This document shows positions 1-10,575 of a stretch of DNA of 15,958 nt, piece by piece. A program made the translations under genes and the position numbers. This stretch comes from Ophiocordyceps camponoti-saundersi (nom. inval.). Lineage: Eukaryota; Ascomycota; Sordariomycetes; Hypocreales; Ophiocordycipitaceae. The notes beneath the pieces are model-generated. The model ran no database searches. It saw nothing but the letters and a program-made list of their open reading frames with translations, and had not been told where the DNA came from. Location: positions 1 through 15,958 of the forward strand of contig PDHQ01000559.1 in assembly GCA_003339415.1 (NCBI GenBank), read 5' to 3'. Within the stretch, counting starts at the first letter, position 1; the number at the start of each line of letters is the position of its first letter.

Positions 1-121
1 TTTTTTTTTGTTTTTAATTTTAAAAAAAACAATAATTATTTTTTTTCTCCATACAGTATTATTTCTTTTTTTTCTTTTTTCTTTTTTTTTTTAAACCCCC
101 CCCCCCCCCCCCCCCCCCCCC
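1..121. repeat. T-rich low-complexity tract ending in a 26-base C run
   Basis: Positions 1-92 are almost entirely T with short C interruptions. Positions 96-121 are an unbroken run of 26 C, followed directly by gctaaag. A shorter C run at 2978-2991 is followed by gctaaaa. No coding signal is visible. The run length may be affected by polymerase slippage during sequencing. Confidence 0.9.
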
Positions 122-660
122 GCTAAAGCGATAAGGGGATTTTAACGGCAAGCTCGCTCGAGAAGGTTAAAATAATAAGCTATTATAGTAAAGTGTTTAC
201 CTCCCTTCCTATACGTATTAAATTAACTTTCCCAAGCCCCTTTAGCTCTCTCTAGCCTCTATCTAGCTAAGCGATACTAATTAATTAGATCCGTTAGATT
301 AATTAGATCGGCTTAAACGATACTTTTTAACGCCTGCGACCCTAACCTACTTATACGGTCTGCAGGGGCCGGCAGACCTATATAGTCCTGCTTCCTTAAG
401 ACTATCTTCCCTGCCGGGGGCCTTATATATATGTGTAGGCAGGGGTGCCTATTACTCCCGCTAAGGTAGCTTTTATCTTTTTTTTTTTTTTGCTAATTAG
501 TTAATAAAGAAGTATCGCCCGGATACCTATTATCTATTACGCGCGAAGGCTTTCTGCTAGCTAATAGTCTAATAAGACTTTATTTATCGTTATTAGGTTA
601 AATTAAGTATAACTATTCTACTACTTTAAGGTATATATTATATCTTTCTAAAATCTACGA
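122..660. other. Intergenic decayed sequence, no gene seen
   Basis: No long open frame was found on either strand. The only structure I see is a GC-richer patch at about 357-450 that keeps several TGC/GCA triplets and contains a perfect 7-bp hairpin (ggtctgc at 357-363 pairing with gcagacc at 372-378, 8-base loop) plus a shorter aggca/tgcct inverted pair near 437-450. A T run lies at about 477-491. Confidence 0.5.
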
Positions 661-2400
661 AGTAGGAACCTACTAATACTATATTTTAACCGGATTTCCC
701 TAAAGATCCGACGTATTTTATAACGGACTTATATAATAGAATTACCCGGAAAAACGTATAGGGAACTAGAAATAACTAGGAAACGTAACTGCGTCTTTAT
801 TAGGATTTTACTACGCCCTCTCCCGTCCCTATAAGCACGTATTTATTTATATTTAACTAAGATTTTACCGATAAAAATTTCCCTCCTTTCTATACCTTTC
901 TACTTAGCTTCGATTTTTTTTTTAAGACTACTACTTACTTAATATATATATATTATAAGGCCGATAAGACTATCCTAAGCTTATAATTCGCTAATAAGTA
1001 ACTAACGAAAGTATACTAACTCTTATATTAACGCGGAGACGGAAAAGGCTTTATATATAACCTAAACTATAACTCTACTTTAAGACGTATATTAAGAGCG
1101 TATAATAAGACCTTTCGTCGACTAAGGAGACTTATATAAGAGAAATACGACTAGGGAAAGATTAGTATTTATTTATAGATAATACCGGAAAACGACGATA
1201 AACTCCTCTTCTAGGACTCCGACTATGCTAAACACGCTAGAGAAGTAGCGTGCCGAGATAAGGTAACTGCGAGCACGGATTCTTTATCTCGAAGAATAGG
1301 TAAACTATGCCCCGGATATCGAGGCCGGTAGTATACGCTATAAAAGATTAGCTACCTCTAGAAATAACGGGGGAATTTCGGAACTAAATAATAAGGCCGC
1401 TAATAAACCTCCTAAACGTAGAATATAAGTAGCTATAGAAAACCCGCGATACGACCTGAGCGGGCCGCGTTATACTTATAATAATATCGAGACCTCTTAC
1501 GAATAGAGGAGTAACTTTAATAGCTTATCGATATATAACCGATTTTACCTAGTATATAAGCTATTCCCGTAATACGACCCGAGCGGGCCGTATTATACTT
1601 ATAATAATATTAAGACCTCTTAAAAATAGAGGAGTAACTTTAATAGCTTATCGATATATAACCGATTTTATCTAGTATATAAGCTATTCCGGAGCTATAG
1701 GTTTACCTGCGAATATTATCTTAATAATCCCTATAAGACTCTGCCGCTTTTCTCTAGCTTAAGGTACTTATAAAAGATAAAGGACTTATACTAATATACT
1801 AAGAGGGCTAAGCCCGAAGCGATAAGAAAGAGGTAGTATATTAGGATAATAGCTTTTATTTTTACTATAACGCGTTTAAATACCGCTTACCGCTAGCTAA
1901 GATAACTTAGTCTTAGGAAAAGAGCTAGACTATTATAAGCTTATTAATAGTTATAAAGTTATTACGCGTAATATAGATAGTAGGAGGATTATTTACTATT
2001 AATAGTTAAGTTTAGGTTACTTATATAACTTTACTATCTACGTGCCTCTACCCTCTATAAAACTAAAGCAGACGCTAGTCTTCTTATTAGTAGTTATTTC
2101 GTAAAGTAAATAATAAGGCGCCTTAGCGCCGAGCTCGTCCACGTTTACCCCGTCCCTATTACTAATTTCTAAAGCCTCTTAGTAAGTTAGGTATATAGAC
2201 GGCGGATTATTAAGTTAGTTATCGGCGGATAATACTTTTTTAAGAAATCTATTAGGCGACGGATTACCTATAGGACCTCGTTATCTGCCTCTTCTAGATA
2301 ACTAAGAGAAAGTTACTACTCGATTACGTCGTCCGGAAAATAAAGTAGCGAGATAATTTACCTACCCTAGCTAAGTACTCGCGCTCGATCCGGCTACCTA
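661..2400 (+). pseudogene. Ghost reading frame of unknown family with internal duplication
   Basis: In frame 1 (codons beginning at 661, 664 and so on) this stretch reads as protein-like sequence for about 580 codons. By my count about 40 stops interrupt it, all TAA or TAG and none TGA, which fits CAA, CAG and TGG codons converted by RIP. I see no need for a frameshift. Around 1201-1320 the reading is helix-like with regularly spaced L/I/V and charged residues, suggestive of a coiled coil. A Tyr/Asn/Phe-rich block follows, duplicated in tandem at 1443-1688. Around 1800-2050 it is rich in Lys, Arg, Gln and Leu. Stops thicken beyond 2400, so the true end is unclear. No ATG start can be trusted because ATG is itself destroyed. 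I do not recognise the family. It could be a transposon-encoded protein or a multicopy host gene. Inside the duplication frame 2 is also fairly open, so the frame there is less certain. Confidence 0.4.
1443..1688 (+). repeat. Two tandem 123-bp units (41 codons each)
   Basis: Unit 1 is 1443-1565 and unit 2 is 1566-1688. By eye they differ at 10 of 123 positions, and nine of the ten are transitions. Three pairs of changes turn CG in unit 1 into TA in unit 2. The period of 123 is a multiple of three, so the duplication keeps the frame of the surrounding ghost coding sequence and would add a second 41-residue module. Both units begin with cccg and end with ataagctatt. Confidence 0.9.
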
Positions 2401-2941
2401 ATAAACTATTACTAAACGTAAATATAGAAAAGGCAACGTTAAGTAGAGACTTTATAGCGGGACGGGATAATATAGTTTAGCTATAGCGGCAGAAATGCCT
2501 AAAAAATAAACATACGTTAGCCTTAGCTAGAGGGCTATTAGTAGCTCGGAAAGTAGTTAATTAAATAGTCTCTTAGACCTTTTCTTCTCCTAAGAGCTTC
2601 TAAGGATTAGAATATAAAAGGTAATTAAGATAGGATAGGGGCTATTATAAGGTATATAGCATAGATTAGTTTCCCTCGAGAGAGGAAGTAATTAAGTAAG
2701 AATTAGTACTTAATGTTTTCTTTATAGCTATCTTAAAAGTCGTATATTATAAGTTAAGACTTAGAGAGGACTTATAGTAAAAACTTTACTAAACGGAATT
2801 ATAACTTTATTTTAAACCTTATACTTTTATATTATAAATTACTACTTTAAATACTTATTTTAAAGTTTTAAGCTTTAGATTAAATAGTTCTTACCCTTTT
2901 CTATCTTATCCCTCCTATATTTTTATAGAAAACTAGCTACT

Positions 2942-2980
2942 TATCGTTTTCCCTATAGAGAATTACTATCCGGCCTACCC
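2942..2980 (+). repeat. Dispersed repeat, left copy
   Basis: tatcgtt, then a variable part, then tatagagaattactatc and a C/T-rich ending in accc. It matches 15223-15268 in the same orientation, with ccggcct here against ctagctt there, again a CG/TA difference. The match fades on both sides. Confidence 0.55.
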
Positions 2981-2991
2981 CCCCCCCCCCC
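2978..2991. repeat. 14-base C run
   Basis: An unbroken run of 14 C between ccta and gctaaaat. It shares its right flank (gctaaa) with the 26-C run at 96-121. Confidence 0.9.
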
Positions 2992-3439
2992 GCTAAAATA
3001 GTAAAACGATAGTAAGACGAACGCGAATATAAGATCCTCGAACGCTTTAGGAGGAGAGAGGACTTTATATAACCGGCGAAGGGAAAAGAGCTAACCCCGA
3101 CCTACTAATATTATTAAGGAATCGACGAGAGTGTAACGATAATAATAAGCTGCAGCTATCCTCTATAGAGGCCGAACGATAGCTATTAACGGTTAAATTC
3201 CTAGGGCTAAATTTACTAACTGCTAACCTTAATATAATTATTATCCTTTTTTTATACTATAATCTTACCTTATAATACCGACGTTAAGATAGGGGGGGTA
3301 AGGACTATAAAGTTAAACTAAAAGAAGATTTCGTAATCTCCGAAATTAAAGATTTATCTTAGTTAATTAGATTCTAGCTTCTAAGAAATAAGATAAAATA
3401 AGAAGTCTACGTCTATTAAGAAGTATACGATTTTTAAGC

Positions 3440-3990
3440 TAGCGGTTAAGTTTAGGTTATAAATATAAAGAAGTTCTTTTAGCTACTCTCGCTAGAAAAG
3501 CTTATTCCTAATAATATATAAGCGTCCACTTAGCAGATTAAACTATATTAGTCCCTAGTTAACCCCCCTAGCTACGCGAAGCTTATTACTTCTAGTTTAA
3601 ATCCTTTTTTTTTTAACTATCGGAAAGCTATATATTTATTTATATAATCCCCTAAATAAGTATATATTAGTAATATATTAAGCGCTAATCTTCCTCTATC
3701 GGTCTCGATAATAAAGTCTAACATTTAGCGGGGATATATAAAATCCGCACCCCTATACGCGGAACGCTTTAATAATACCGCCTTTACGAACTAATAAGAT
3801 AGGAAAAGTATATTCGGCTACGTAATTAGGCTCCTTAGTACTGTAATTTAATATAAATTAGGAGATAGGTAACTATTATAATAAGTAATACCGAAGCAGA
3901 ACTACCTATACTTACTTCTATTACGAAAAAAATAAACGCTTTCTATCGCGTTAGCGATAAACTCGGTATTATTCTTTCGGCCCTCTTAGA
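3440..3990 (-). pseudogene. Possible minus-strand ghost reading frame, unknown family
   Basis: On the minus strand one frame reads coherently from about 3990 down to 3440, while the plus strand here is crowded with stops. The clearest part is about 3850-3610, where long runs of codons have no stop and the translation alternates hydrophobic and charged segments. One stop-free stretch of about 35 codons begins at an ATG near 3721, one of the very few ATGs left in the window. The interruptions are TAA and TAG. Nothing in the translation lets me name a family. Both ends are arbitrary. It is smaller than the plus-strand ghosts and could be part of the same element in the opposite orientation, or a chance opening. 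Confidence 0.3.
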
Positions 3991-4300
3991 GGTTTTCTAT
4001 AATAATATATAAATAATACGCTTACTTATAGAGGAAATATTAAAGCTATTAACTAAGATACGATATTTTAATATCTATTAGTATTAATTATAATATAATA
4101 TTTAAGTAAATTATATAAAGATCGCTTAGATATAAACTTCCGCGAAGGTTAGAGATTATTTTATAAAACCTCTTTAAGGATAATTATTTAAGAAGTTCTA
4201 AAACGAACTTAGATTTAAGATAAATTTACCTAATACGCTAGTTATTTATATAGTTCCCCTCTATTATTATAAAGTTTACTTTATCTACTATTTTATATTA
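3991..4300. other. AT-rich decayed sequence, nothing recognised
   Basis: This tract is dominated by TA, TAA and TTA strings with stops in all frames. I see no repeat, RNA gene or motif that I can support. Confidence 0.5.
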
Positions 4301-5650
4301 TTATTATTATAGTCGCTATCTCTCGTATTTACTACCTAATATTATCTTTTTTATATAAAGAACTAGTTTATTTCCCTACTAATATCTCTTCTCCGCGTTT
4401 ACCTAAGCTTGCTAAGCCCGAGTTAGGGGATATAAGTACGGTATTAAAGCTAGCTAGCGCGTAGCGTGCTCTAGATACTATAGTAATAGGAGAACTATTT
4501 GCCCGTCTCTATCTTAAATATCTATAGTATCTTTAAGTTTAATAATCTCACGGTCCTTTATAATATTATCGTTATTAGCGATTATAAACCCCCCTAACCT
4601 TATTAACTTAGCCGTTTCGATTAGACGCTATAATAAGTAATAATAACCTTATCTAGCCTAAACGTATAAGCTATAAGTATTATGCTAGAAACCGGGCAAT
4701 AAAATATATAACTTAAAGGGATAGGTGCGTATACGTAGATAAGAGTATTTTTCGCATAGAGTCGCGTTCTTAGCACCACGGCTTTAGACTAGAAGCGAGC
4801 GAAAGTATCCGTTATCTCTTAAAACTTAATTTACTATAAGTTACGGTATAGCCGTAATTTTAGCTTAAAGTATTACGCTAACCGCGGGCATAGTAAGCGC
4901 ACGACGCTTTATATCCTAAAAAGGTATTTTATATTATTTCTAAGTATTAGGAATACGGGGAATCTAAGGCAGAGACTTACGTTAATAGATAAGGTTATTA
5001 TTATAGCTAGTATCCGAGGATAAGCTATCGGAACCTTAATAAGGCGATATCTTCCGTGTATACTTAGGTCTTAAGAACTTATAATATCTATCTCGGAAAA
5101 GGAAGAAGTGAAGGAATAACTAGAAAACTGCCTGCGAAAGAAGAAAAAGAGGATAAAGGAAGAAGAAAGAGGAAAAGAGAGAGAGGAAGAGAAGAGGGCA
5201 TTTTATACTATGCCTAGATAACTTAGCTAGCTTTACTAATTTAATAGGTGTAGAAGATACGTACCTATAATCTTTTCCTATAAGTTTTCTCTTAAAGGTT
5301 TTAATAATCTTATCTTACGATCTTTAAAGTTATTTTTAAGGCTTATTAGATACTTCTAAATAAGCTTATAAGCCTAAGGGGGGTATATTACGTATACGTA
5401 TATAAGAAAATGCCTCCTTTATACCGTGAAAATAGGTATTAGCCTTATAAATAAGGGCTAAAAACCTAAAGAAGGAAATAGTCGCTATTAAAATAGTTAG
5501 AAGCAGATATTAGATAAGTAAGACTAAGGCGTTATTATACGTATTTCCTAATTATAAAAAAGGATACGAGTTCCGACTACGTTTTTAGATAAAACTTAAA
5601 ATACTATATCGTTTCTAAATACCTCGACTTATATCCTCGTAATAGTTATA
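4300..5650. repeat. Unit 1 of a 1.44-kb tandem repeat
   Basis: This unit matches 5740-7096 at a constant offset of 1440-1446 bases. Anchors include atttactacct (4327 and 5767), tagcctaaacgta (about 4657 and 6090), a purine-rich tract (5097-5200 and 6567-6652), tatattacgtatacgtata (about 5384 and 6829) and the closing ctcgtaata (about 5636 and 7082). The copies are far more diverged than the 123-bp repeats, mostly by C/T and G/A differences. The purine tract would encode a Lys/Arg/Glu-rich coiled-coil-like segment on the plus strand, but no frame is clean enough to call a gene. It could be a non-autonomous element or part of a gene duplicated in tandem. Confidence 0.8.
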
Positions 5651-5739
5651 AGCCCGGTCTACTCTATCTAATCCGAGTTATACTTAAAAGTCTTAGCTAG
5701 GAAAAATGTTTATTTTTTTTTTTTCCTTTTATTTTTAAT

Positions 5740-7096
5740 ATATTTACGTAGGCGTTATTCTTCTATATTTACTACCTGTAAACGTTTCTACTATCTAAAA
5801 GTCTAGATACCTCCTCTTAACTAATAGGTCTTCTCTATTATAACCTAAGCTTACTAAGTAGGAGTTAGGTAATAGGGGTATAGTATACTAGCAGGCTAGT
5901 GCACGGCGTGTTTAAAGTATAGACCTAATAAAAGACTATCTTACTTATTTTTAGCCTCCGGAGTATCCTCTATCTCGATTACTTCTTTATTCTTAATAAT
6001 ATTATTATTATTAAGAATAGTAATAGCTAGTTAACTTATTAAACTAACCGCTTACGCGGCACGCTAAAAAGAGTAATATTGTCCTTATTTAGCCTAAACG
6101 TAACTAGCGTAGGCGCTATGCTAAAAGCTAGGAAGAGAGGCGTAATGCTAAAAAGGGTAAGCTTTAGTATATAAGCGACGGTATTTAAGGCAAGGCGGCA
6201 AGTTCCGCGTGCTACGACTCTAAATAATAATCGCCCTAAAATATCTAGGATTACGCAAAATCTTAAAGTAAACGTCCCTAGCCGATATAGTAATCTTAGC
6301 CCTAAGAATAATATTAATAGTAGGCTTTAAGAGTGCCTAGCGCTTAGAATCCTATAAGGGAAAAATATATTATTTTATAGTATAAGAAATCCGTAGGCGA
6401 ATACCTACGTTTACGCTTAGTGCGGTTATAAATAATACTATTAATAGGTCTATAGTTAGAAGCTTAAGGAGGCGATACCTCCCTTAGATACTATAATCGT
6501 AGGCGGACGGAAAACTTAAGTTACTTATAAGATCTATAGTCTTCTCTAAAGAAAGCTATATAAAATAAAAAAATAACCGTAGGAGAAGAAGAAGATAAGG
6601 ATAAAGAAGGAAGAAAAGAGAAAAGAGAGAAAGGAAGAGAGAGGAGCTTTCTATACCCGCCCTAGATAACTTATCTAGCTTAACTAATTTAGAAGTATAA
6701 AAGATACGTACCTATAGTCTTTTCCTATGTTTTTTTCTCTTAAGGGTTTAGATAATTTATTCTTACGATCTTTAAAGATAATTTTTAGGCTTATTAGATA
6801 TATTTAAATAAGCTTATAAGCTAGGGGGTATATTACGTATACGTATATAGGAAAATGCCTCCCTTATATATACCTAGAAAGTAAGTATTAGTATTATTAA
6901 TAAGGGCTAAAAACTAAAAAAGGAAATAGTTATTATAGAATAGTTATAGGTATATATCTAAGTAGGGGGATCAGGGCGTTATATTCCGTACTCGCTACTT
7001 TAAAAAAGGACATAGGTCCTAACTATATTTTCGGATAAGACTTAAGATATTATATCGTTTCTATATACTTTTACTTATATTCTCGTAATATAATAT
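5740..7096. repeat. Unit 2 of a 1.44-kb tandem repeat
   Basis: This is the second copy of the unit at 4300-5650, in the same orientation. About 90 bp separate the matched portions (5651-5740), including a T-rich run at about 5708-5723. Unit 2 carries a private hairpin at 5989-6018 that unit 1 lacks. Around 6240-6480 one plus-strand frame is moderately open and reads Ile/Arg/Leu-rich, then runs into the purine-rich Lys/Arg/Glu tract. I do not recognise a product. The unit ends about 85 bp before the Copia-associated repeat begins. Confidence 0.8.
5989..6018. repeat. Perfect 12-bp inverted repeat (hairpin)
   Basis: attcttaataat (5989-6000) pairs perfectly with attattaagaat (6007-6018) across a 6-base loop. 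It is entirely A/T apart from one C and one G. There is no T-run or nearby gene end that would make it a terminator. Confidence 0.8.
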
Positions 7097-7178
7097 ACCT
7101 ATATTAGTAAGATATATAGCGGTACGTACCCCTTTATAAACCTACTTTATCTATTAGTAATAGCCGGTATATACCGCA
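7097..7178. other. Short spacer with two palindromes
   Basis: This spacer lies between the 1.44-kb repeat and the Copia-flanking repeat. It holds ggtacgtacc (7121-7130) and cggtatataccg (7165-7176), both perfect palindromes. The equivalent place before the second flanking repeat (before 10576) has a different sequence, so the junction marks a breakpoint. Confidence 0.5.
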
Positions 7179-7705
7179 GTACTCCACTTTTAACGATATT
7201 TTATAAAAATATAACTATCGTTAGTCTTTACTATATCGTAAGGGCGAAAAGTTAGATATAAAAGACCGGGCGTAGGAAGCTATAAGAGGCAGAGATAAAT
7301 AAAGTAACGATGCTCTCTTCCTTATAAAGAATAGTAGGTTATATAACGACCTAGCCGGAAAAGATATAAAAGGCCTTCTCCTTTCCTAAACCCTCCCCTC
7401 TTATTTTCTTCCCTTCTTCTCTTCGCCTCTCCTTCTCTTCCTCTTCTCTTTTAGTAGGGCAGGCAGCGGCGATAATAACGACGACGACCGAGGTACGTTA
7501 TAATAATATCTACGATAGCCGCGGCGGCGACCTTAATTAATAACCCTGCTAACCTAGTTATCTTATATAGTCGTTTTTTTTTTTTTTCGGATAATCCTCT
7601 GCGTATCGCTTAAGAAGCGTTATACCCTTTATTCGTAGATACCTTCCTCGAAGGGTCGGTAGGAATAGAAGGAGATAAGAACGTCCGGTGCCGAGGAAAA
7701 AAAAG
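7179..7705 (+). repeat. Copia-associated LTR/leader repeat, left copy
   Basis: It matches 10576-11102 at an offset of 3397. The first 300 bp are close to identical apart from transitions, many of them CG/TA doublets. Beyond about 7560 the match is weaker but still traceable to tccgg near 7683. It contains a TATA-like tataaaag at 7365-7372 followed by a long pyrimidine-rich tract (7377-7452), an arrangement common in fungal promoters. Because the match continues past any plausible LTR end, it probably covers part of the LTR plus the leader of the internal region. Confidence 0.8.
7365..7372 (+). promoter_or_regulatory. TATA-like box before a pyrimidine tract
   Basis: tataaaag is followed within a few bases by about 75 bp of almost pure C/T. 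The same arrangement is present in the right copy. It is likely the transcription start region of the element, and inactive now. Confidence 0.35.
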
Positions 7706-10342
7706 AAAGCCCTCTCGAGAGGGTTATAAAGGCACTTAATCTGCCCTATAAATATAATATTAGCTAGCTGCACGCCTAGAGCTATACGGTATACGTAACG
7801 AAGCCGAAGGAAAAGATCGTAAGATTAAAGAAGATAGCTCCCCGCGCTTAGAAGGGTTATCTCGTTAGTATTAAAGGTCTATATAGCTATATCTTTAAGA
7901 TATAGCTTCCTAAATAAGAGACCGTTATTCGGGCACGAGATATACGCTTTATTAATCGTGCCGGGGCCCCTGCTATTAAAGAAGACCTATTAGTCGAATT
8001 TAGGGCTTATTTAGAAGAAAAAAAGGTTAAAATTATCGATTTTAAGCCGATTTCTCTTCCCTTTAGAGAGAAGGGGTAGGAATAACGTTCCCGCAGCTAG
8101 AATAGCGGTATTAGCATTTTATAGCCCTCTTCTGCACTAAATAATAAGTAATAACCGAAGAAATATCTAACTATTATAGCTAGATTATTAAATTTATCGC
8201 GCGTTAAAGAGGAATTTATAGGGCTATTAAAAGAGCGATTTAAAACGCCTAAGAGAGACCCTTCGCACCTTCCCTTACTAAACGCCACGCCTAATCGAGG
8301 CAACGAGGCACCGCGCCCGATTTCTAAAAAAAATGCTTAAGGGTCTCCCGTCGATTAAAGAAGCTAAAGAGGTATAATTGCTACTTATATCTATAAGCCT
8401 TCCTAGCTCTTAGATCGATTATAATAATCGTAATAATCCTAATAAATTAGCTAGTACTTTATAGCTTTAATAAACCGATCTAATACCCGACGAATAACCC
8501 TCTTAATATATACGCGAGGTATTAATACTTTTTTCTACCTTAACTAATATATAACGCCGTAAGCGCTATTTATCCGAGGAGATCTAGGGCACTAAACCTA
8601 TAAGAAGATTAAAGAGGCTTATATAAGCTAATCTAGCTACTAAAGGTATCGTTAAGATAGCTACGCCGCACGTTACCTTCGCCGATAAAGACGAATATAT
8701 TAGTAAGGCGCTTATAATAATTCTCTTAGCTTTAGCTGCGGAAACCTTTATAAGCTATGCCCCTAGTAATTATTATGCCGCGAAAAAACTCCCCGACTTC
8801 GATAAACGATAGGTGCCCGCGATAAATAAAGAACTTAGCAAACTATACTAAAAGGGCGCTTAGGAGCTCGTGCCGAAGCCTCACGATATAAAGACCCTTC
8901 CTAGGCGTTAGGTATATATAGAGAAGCTTATTAAAGGCGCAGATCCGATAGCGAAAGCCCGCTAGGTTATCCGCGGAGATCGTAATCTTATAGATCGGCT
9001 AGTTAAAGACCTCTATATTATAATAGCGTATTAATCGTCCGTTTATATCTTCCTTACGCTTATCGCTATATAAGACCTTAAATAAGCTAAGTTCGATATT
9101 ATAAATACCTTTATTAACGCTAAACTTAATAAAGATATCTTCGTCGAATAGCTTTATAGCTTTAAGGATAAATTAGGCCGCGTTTGCCGCCTAAAGAGGG
9201 CCCTTTATAGCTATCGAGCCTCGCCGCGCTAGTAGTTCGAGCGTGCAGCTAAAAATCTAGCTAGTTACGGATTTAAATAACTCGACTCCGAGTTACGCCT
9301 CTATCGCCACGCTAATAGCAGCCTCCTCGTTCTTTATATAGACGATATCCTCCTTATAGCACCGATATAAGTATAGATTAATAATAAGGCCGTAATTCTC
9401 GATAAATTATACAAGGTTAAATACCTTAGAGAGCTTTAGGAATTCCTTAGCCTTAAGTTCGATCGCGATCGTTAGGCCCGCACTATTTAAGTATATTAAA
9501 CCTCCTTCACCCGTAAGATTCTCGAGCTATTCGATACTAACGATTTAAAGCTTATAAAGACGCCGTGGCTAATAAAGTATATAATTCCTTACGATTAGAA
9601 AGAGGCCGAGATCGCGATAGAGGCCACGATATAGTAGAAACGAACGAGCAGCCTTAATTAGCTAGCCCTAAGTATAAGGCCTAATATTACGTATAGCGTA
9701 AAGAAGCTGTCGGAGGTAAATTCCTATATAACTTACGCCTATCTAGCTGCGATAAAGCACCTTTTCCGCTATTTACGCGGCACGCCGTCTCTTAGTATTA
9801 CGCTTAGAGGAGCGGCTTATAGTAAGGACCTTTAGCTACGCGTCTATTCCGATATATCGTTCGCGGACGATTAGGCAACCCGCGCCTTAATAGCCGGGTT
9901 CGTTATCTTCCTCGCTAGTAGCCCTATCGCGTGGCGCTTAAAGCGTTAGACTATCGTTATAATAAGCAGTATAGAGGCCGAATTTATAGCCCTTACGCCC
10001 GCTAGGCTTATAACGATCTAGCTCTCTAACGTTATTCGAGATGCTAGCTACGAATAAAAGAGGCCTCTCGTAATATTTACTAATAGTTAAAACGCGAGGT
10101 TAGCCGTGATTAACCTACTTAATAAGGCACGCACGAGGCATATTAACTTACGATATAAATAAATTATCTAGAGGTATTAGATAGGCTTCTTTAATTTATA
10201 GCAGATAGGCACGGAAGATATAATCGCAGACGGCCTAACGAAGGGTTTATAGGCGAATAAGTATTAGCAGTTCGTACGCTAGCTAAATTTAGCTATGCTA
10301 AGGAATAGGGGCGGCTTTAGTAGCCTAAATACTAAGAAATAA
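7690..10342 (+). pseudogene. Copia polyprotein (integrase C-term, RT, RNase H), RIP-killed
   Basis: The first part, in frame 1 (about 7690-8340), carries the integrase C-terminal signature, including the arginine-rich IRARDIRF segment at 7930-7950. The frame moves to frame 2 somewhere in 8340-8450 and then holds to a TAA at 10340. In frame 2 the RT shows the first catalytic Asp at 9095 (KFDI), the Copia block VCRLKRALYS at 9182-9211, and YIDDILLIA at 9335-9361 with the Asp pair at 9341-9346. RNase H follows, with an Asp at 9851 (YSDIS), SSIEAEFIAL at 9965-9994 and ADGLTKGL at 10226-10249. Dozens of TAG/TAA codons stand where the family has Gln or Trp. No indel is needed across about 630 codons of frame 2. 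Gag, protease and the integrase core are absent. It is certainly non-functional, but the family assignment is secure. Confidence 0.93.
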
Positions 10343-10375
10343 TATTACGATAGTTGTTTTTTAGCCTGCCCGGCC

Positions 10376-10387
10376 TTAGGGGCGGTG
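10376..10387 (+). other. Putative polypurine tract and 3' LTR start
   Basis: aggggcgg lies immediately 5' of a TG at 10386-10387, just downstream of the RNase H frame. In LTR elements a purine-rich primer site sits directly before the TG that opens the 3' LTR. The matching 5' LTR start is not found in the window, so this rests on position and composition only. Confidence 0.45.
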
Positions 10388-10575
10388 TTATATAATATAC
10401 CCTATAGTCTAAGCTATAACCTACTTAGGGCTTAAGCCCGGTCAGGTCCGTATATTAGCTATACTAAATTAGTATAAAAGGGGCACTATTAGCTTACTTA
10501 GTAAGAGCATAATATAGCTAAGTATCTAGATAGCTTATATACCTTAATAGTTAGCAGCGGCAGTTACGTACTAAG
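10386..10575 (+). repeat. Putative 5' portion of the 3' LTR, unpaired in this window
   Basis: This segment runs from the putative LTR-opening TG to the start of the duplicated block at 10576. It has a TATA-like tataaaag at 10473-10480. No second copy was found upstream of 7179, suggesting that the left LTR was truncated or replaced there. Confidence 0.4.

Larger units (their letters stand above)
2401..3440. other. AT-rich decayed sequence, no assignable gene
   Basis: Stops are dense in all frames over 2401-2970. A 14-C run occupies 2978-2991. From about 3020 to 3300 the plus strand has a moderately open frame, but the minus strand is comparably open there, so I do not call a gene. The 40 bp before the C run (2942-2980) resemble 15223-15268. 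Confidence 0.4.

Noticed and set aside
1443..1688. Frame 2 as the coding frame of the tandem units
   Set aside because: It is slightly more open than frame 1 within the duplication only. Upstream it is crowded with stops, while frame 1 stays open on both sides.
7558..7773. Minus-strand open frame of 71 codons
   Set aside because: It lies opposite the Copia leader and integrase C-terminus, starts with a non-ATG codon and reads Phe/Leu-rich, as expected for the antisense of a purine-rich coding strand. It is a shadow.
8097..8303. Minus-strand open frame of 68 codons
   Set aside because: Antisense to the Copia polyprotein linker, non-ATG start, no recognisable product.
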